Source of the DNA: Desulfobacteraceae bacterium UBA2771
Lineage (GTDB): Bacteria; Desulfobacterota; Desulfobacteria; Desulfobacterales; Desulfosarcinaceae
Assembly (NCBI GenBank): GCA_002352605.1
Contig: DEIP01000083.1
Span: forward strand, 1 to 8,216
DNA: 8,216 nucleotides
Direction of reading: 5' to 3'
The position numbers were made by a program, and so were the translations under genes. A model generated the notes under the pieces. That model saw only the letters and a program-made list of their open reading frames with translations, did not search any database and was not told the DNA's origin. Each line of letters starts with the position of its first letter. The first letter of the stretch is position 1. Shown piece by piece: positions 6,852-8,216 of this stretch.

Positions 6852-7604
6852 ATGAAGCGGATCTTGCCGGCATTTGTCGCGGCCGCGCTGATCCACGCGG
6901 TCCTGCTGACCGCGGACACGCGTTGGCTGATCCGCCACACCACCATTGCGCCCCGAACACAGGTGACCACCATGCGGCTGGTGGATCGGGCGCCGCTTCG
7001 AACAGCGGCCATCCATCCGCTTCCGGCATTGCCGTCTCCCGTGCCGCCGCCCAAAAATACAGTCGTCAAGCCCAAGCCAGTCGTCAAGAAGCCAAAAACA
7101 GCAAAGAAGAAACCACCGCCAAAAAAAATCCCGACGCCGACGCTGCCACAGCCGACACCCGTGATGGCGGCCCATGAACCCGACCCGGAACCGGCGGTGC
7201 CGCGCCCCGTCACAAAGAAACAGCCGTCGGCATCGAATCAGACTGTGAGGCCCGTCGCGTCGCCGTCCCCCACAGCACCCCGGAAGACAGACCAGGAACC
7301 AGGCGAAAGGGCCGCCACCGTAACGACCGTCGTTAAGGCGAGACCCCGGTACAGCGAGAATCCACCGCCGGCCTACCCATCAATCGCCCGCAAACGAGGT
7401 TACCAAGGCACGGTTATCCTGGAAGTATTCGTGAAAGCAAACGGCCGGGTGGGCGATCTGCGCATCATCGAATCCAGCAGCCACACAATGCTGGACCGTA
7501 CGGCCATAAAGGCCGTCAACGATTGGCGGTTCGAGCCGGGTCGACAGGGCAGCCGGATTATCCCCATGTGGGTTCGGGTGCCGGTGGTCTTCCGCTTACA
7601 ATAG
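6852..7604 (+). CDS. tonB: TonB energy-transducing protein
   Basis: The protein has 250 residues with the standard TonB plan. An N-terminal membrane anchor spans about 5-21 (FVAAALIHAVLLT), with His15 in the position of the functionally important anchor histidine. A proline/lysine-rich periplasm-spanning linker covers about 56-150, with KPKP, KKPPPKK and PTPTLPQPTP stretches. The C-terminal receptor-contact domain runs about 168-250: PPPAYPSIARKRGYQGTV, then VFVKANGRVGDLRI, then the ending IKAVNDWRFEPGRQG and WVRVPVVFRL. It should transmit energy from ExbB-ExbD to an outer-membrane receptor, which is not encoded in this window. The ATG immediately follows the exbD stop (TAAATG). No intrinsic terminator is visible in the 47 bases between its stop and the next promoter. 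Confidence 0.94.
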   Translation: MKRILPAFVAAALIHAVLLTADTRWLIRHTTIAPRTQVTTMRLVDRAPLRTAAIHPLPALPSPVPPPKNTVVKPKPVVKKPKTAKKKPPPKKIPTPTLPQPTPVMAAHEPDPEPAVPRPVTKKQPSASNQTVRPVASPSPTAPRKTDQEPGERAATVTTVVKARPRYSENPPPAYPSIARKRGYQGTVILEVFVKANGRVGDLRIIESSSHTMLDRTAIKAVNDWRFEPGRQGSRIIPMWVRVPVVFRLQ

Positions 7605-7651
7605 TTGGCAGTGTATGGCCTCAATATTGGACCCGGTTTCTGAGAAATTTA

Positions 7652-7679
7652 TTGACATTGCTTCTCGGCATGCTAAAAG
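7652..7679 (+). promoter_or_regulatory. Promoter of the cobalamin riboswitch transcript
   Basis: TTGACA (7652-7657) is a perfect -35 box. TAAAAG (7674-7679) preceded by TG at 7671-7672 forms an extended -10 element with a 16-base spacer. Transcription would begin near 7686, two bases before the first helix of the riboswitch. This agreement of position with the aptamer start supports the call. Confidence 0.65.
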
Positions 7680-7687
7680 GGAGACCA

Positions 7688-7842
7688 TAAGGTGCTGAAA
7701 GGCTTAATAGGGAATCCCGCGAAAATCGGGGACGGTCCCGCCGCTGTGTTCGGGGACGAAATCCGCACTTGTCACTGCTTCAACGAGTGGGGCGGGAAGG
7801 CGTGGAGAGTAGAGCGATCCGAGAGTCAGAAGACCTGCCTTA
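7688..7842 (+). promoter_or_regulatory. Cobalamin (vitamin B12) riboswitch aptamer
   Basis: The conserved landmarks of the cobalamin riboswitch family (Rfam RF00174) occur in order: AATAGGGAA (7706-7714), the P4/P5 region ending GGTCCCGCCGCTGT (7734-7747), CACTG (7773-7777), GGGAAGGCG (7794-7802), and the B12 box AGTCAGAAGACCTGCC (7824-7839). The closing helix P1 is formed by TAAGG (7688-7692) with CCTTA (7838-7842). It binds adenosylcobalamin or a related corrinoid and normally switches off genes for B12 uptake or synthesis. An intrinsic terminator 67 bases further on indicates control by transcription termination. It reads rightwards, away from tonB, so its target lies beyond the window. 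Confidence 0.95.
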
Positions 7843-7849
7843 AACATGA

Positions 7850-7879
7850 GCCGTGCCCACGGAGGTTTGGGTGGACGGC
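7850..7879 (+). promoter_or_regulatory. P13-like hairpin of the riboswitch
   Basis: GCCGT (7850-7854) pairs with ACGGC (7875-7879), and CCCA (7856-7859) with TGGG (7868-7871), leaving the loop CGGAGGTT (7860-7867). Class-I cobalamin riboswitches carry such a hairpin after P1, whose loop kisses loop 5 of the aptamer. The loop bases CGGA could pair with TCCG at 7762-7765. The loop also contains GGAGG, a good ribosome-binding sequence. The role is inferred from position. Confidence 0.55.
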
Positions 7880-7908
7880 AAACGTCAAGGGTCAAGTAAG
7901 CTGGGTGC

Positions 7909-7948
7909 AGCCCTTCATGCGAGCAGAGGCATGAAGGGCTTTTTTTTT
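7909..7948 (+). terminator. Intrinsic terminator of the riboswitch expression platform
   Basis: AGCCCTTCATGC (7909-7920) is perfectly complementary to GCATGAAGGGCT (7929-7940), a 12-base-pair stem with an 8-base loop. A run of nine T residues (7940-7948) starts with the last stem base. This is a textbook Rho-independent terminator. Its 5' arm could be held open by an alternative pairing, AAGGG (7887-7891) with CCCTT (7911-7915), a candidate antiterminator. Confidence 0.93.
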
Positions 7949-8104
7949 ACCGGTTAATGCCGCACCCGGTTCCAGGAAGCAAGGGGGATTTCAGGCAGGA
8001 GTCCTCCTTCGCTTTCGGCCCTTTTTCGGATGTACGAACATCGATCTCCGCCGTTCCGATAGAGAGATAAGGGTTCGCGCAAAAATAACTTCGCAGAATT
8101 GGCG

Positions 8105-8215
8105 CTCAGATTTGGTTCAGGTTTGGCTGATCCGAGAGAGCAAAACCACAGGAATAGCGAGCTATTTCGTGGGATTTGAGAGTGAGGTATCAGCCAAAGA
8201 TGGGCTGAAGCTGAG
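8105..8215. repeat. Nested inverted-repeat element, cut by window edge
   Basis: Four sets of complementary arms are nested around one centre: CTCAG (8105-8109) with CTGAG (8211-8215); TTCAG (8116-8120) with CTGAA (8205-8209); TTTGGCTGAT (8122-8131) with ATCAGCCAAA (8189-8198). The inner hairpin is CAAA-CCAC-AATAG (8141-8157) with CTATT-GTGG-TTTG (8162-8178). Together they form one long interrupted hairpin of about 110 bases. No transposase or other reading frame is seen inside. It could be the end of an insertion sequence, a miniature inverted-repeat element or a structured RNA. The distinctive sequence to its left (TTCGCGCAAAAATAACTTCG, 8074-8093) may belong to it. Confidence 0.6.
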
Positions 8216-8216
8216 A

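Larger units (their letters stand above)
7605..8216. other. Non-coding right end: riboswitch module and repeat element
   Basis: About 610 bases hold no convincing gene. In order they contain a promoter, a cobalamin riboswitch, a P13-like hairpin, an intrinsic terminator, an unassigned stretch (7950-8100) with a weak hairpin near 7977-8014, and a nested inverted-repeat element running to the window edge. The open frames across 7692-7934 on either strand fall on the riboswitch and are not genes. Confidence 0.75.

Noticed and set aside
6396..7213. Long minus-strand frames opposite exbD and tonB
   Set aside because: They are antisense to well-supported genes, lack domain content and show the skewed composition of reversed proline/lysine codons.
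7692..7934. Plus-strand open frame of 80 codons over the riboswitch, and a minus-strand one at 7704-7895
   Set aside because: Both coincide with the cobalamin riboswitch and its terminator, whose conserved bases explain the sequence; neither has protein-family features.
7977..8025. Possible second terminator (AAGC-AAGG-GGGA arm with TCCT-CCTT-GCTT, then CCCTTTTT)
   Set aside because: The stem has bulges and a long loop, and the T-run is separated from it by GC-rich bases; too weak beside the strong terminator at 7909-7948.

Overview
The window reads as chromosomal DNA of a GC-rich Gram-negative bacterium. The ExbB-ExbD-TonB energy-coupling system requires an outer membrane, and the start and stop contexts are bacterial. 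The style of the genes (vitamin B12 ABC importer, class-I cobalamin riboswitch, PilZ protein, RidA) fits an anaerobic Desulfobacterota-type genome. That placement is an inference from family resemblance and was not computed.

Layout. Bases 2-1054 (+) are the 3' part of an AMP-forming acyl/aryl-CoA ligase-like gene that enters from the left edge. Converging on it is a c-di-GMP-binding PilZ/YcgR-like protein (1199-1858, -), served by a near-consensus promoter at 1989-2017. Next, also on the minus strand, is a RidA enamine/imine deaminase (2086-2469). An intergenic stretch of about 420 bases separates it from a divergent plus-strand operon. That stretch holds a multi-armed inverted-repeat structure (2702-2784), a small perfect hairpin (2807-2820) and a strong promoter (2821-2849).

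The main content is a six-gene run, 2892-7604 (+): periplasmic binding protein (btuF-like), FecCD-type permease (btuC-like), ABC ATPase (btuD-like), exbB, exbD and tonB. Overlapping or abutting junctions (btuF/btuC, exbB/exbD, exbD/tonB) indicate co-transcription, and a possible internal promoter precedes exbB. TonB-ExbB-ExbD would power an outer-membrane receptor, BtuF would capture the ligand in the periplasm, and BtuCD would pump it into the cytoplasm. No receptor gene lies in the window.

After tonB comes a separate regulatory module: a TTGACA/extended -10 promoter (7652-7679), a clear cobalamin riboswitch aptamer (7688-7842), a P13-like hairpin, and a textbook intrinsic terminator (7909-7948). 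This supports corrinoid as the substrate of the operon and predicts a B12-repressed gene further right, perhaps the missing receptor. Instead of a gene, the last ~110 bases hold a nested inverted-repeat element (8105-8215) cut by the window edge. It may have inserted between the riboswitch and its target.

The genes belong to known families, and I see no clearly new protein system. The points most worth a second look are the two structured non-coding elements, the separation of the riboswitch from its gene, and a short reading frame running through the riboswitch terminator.
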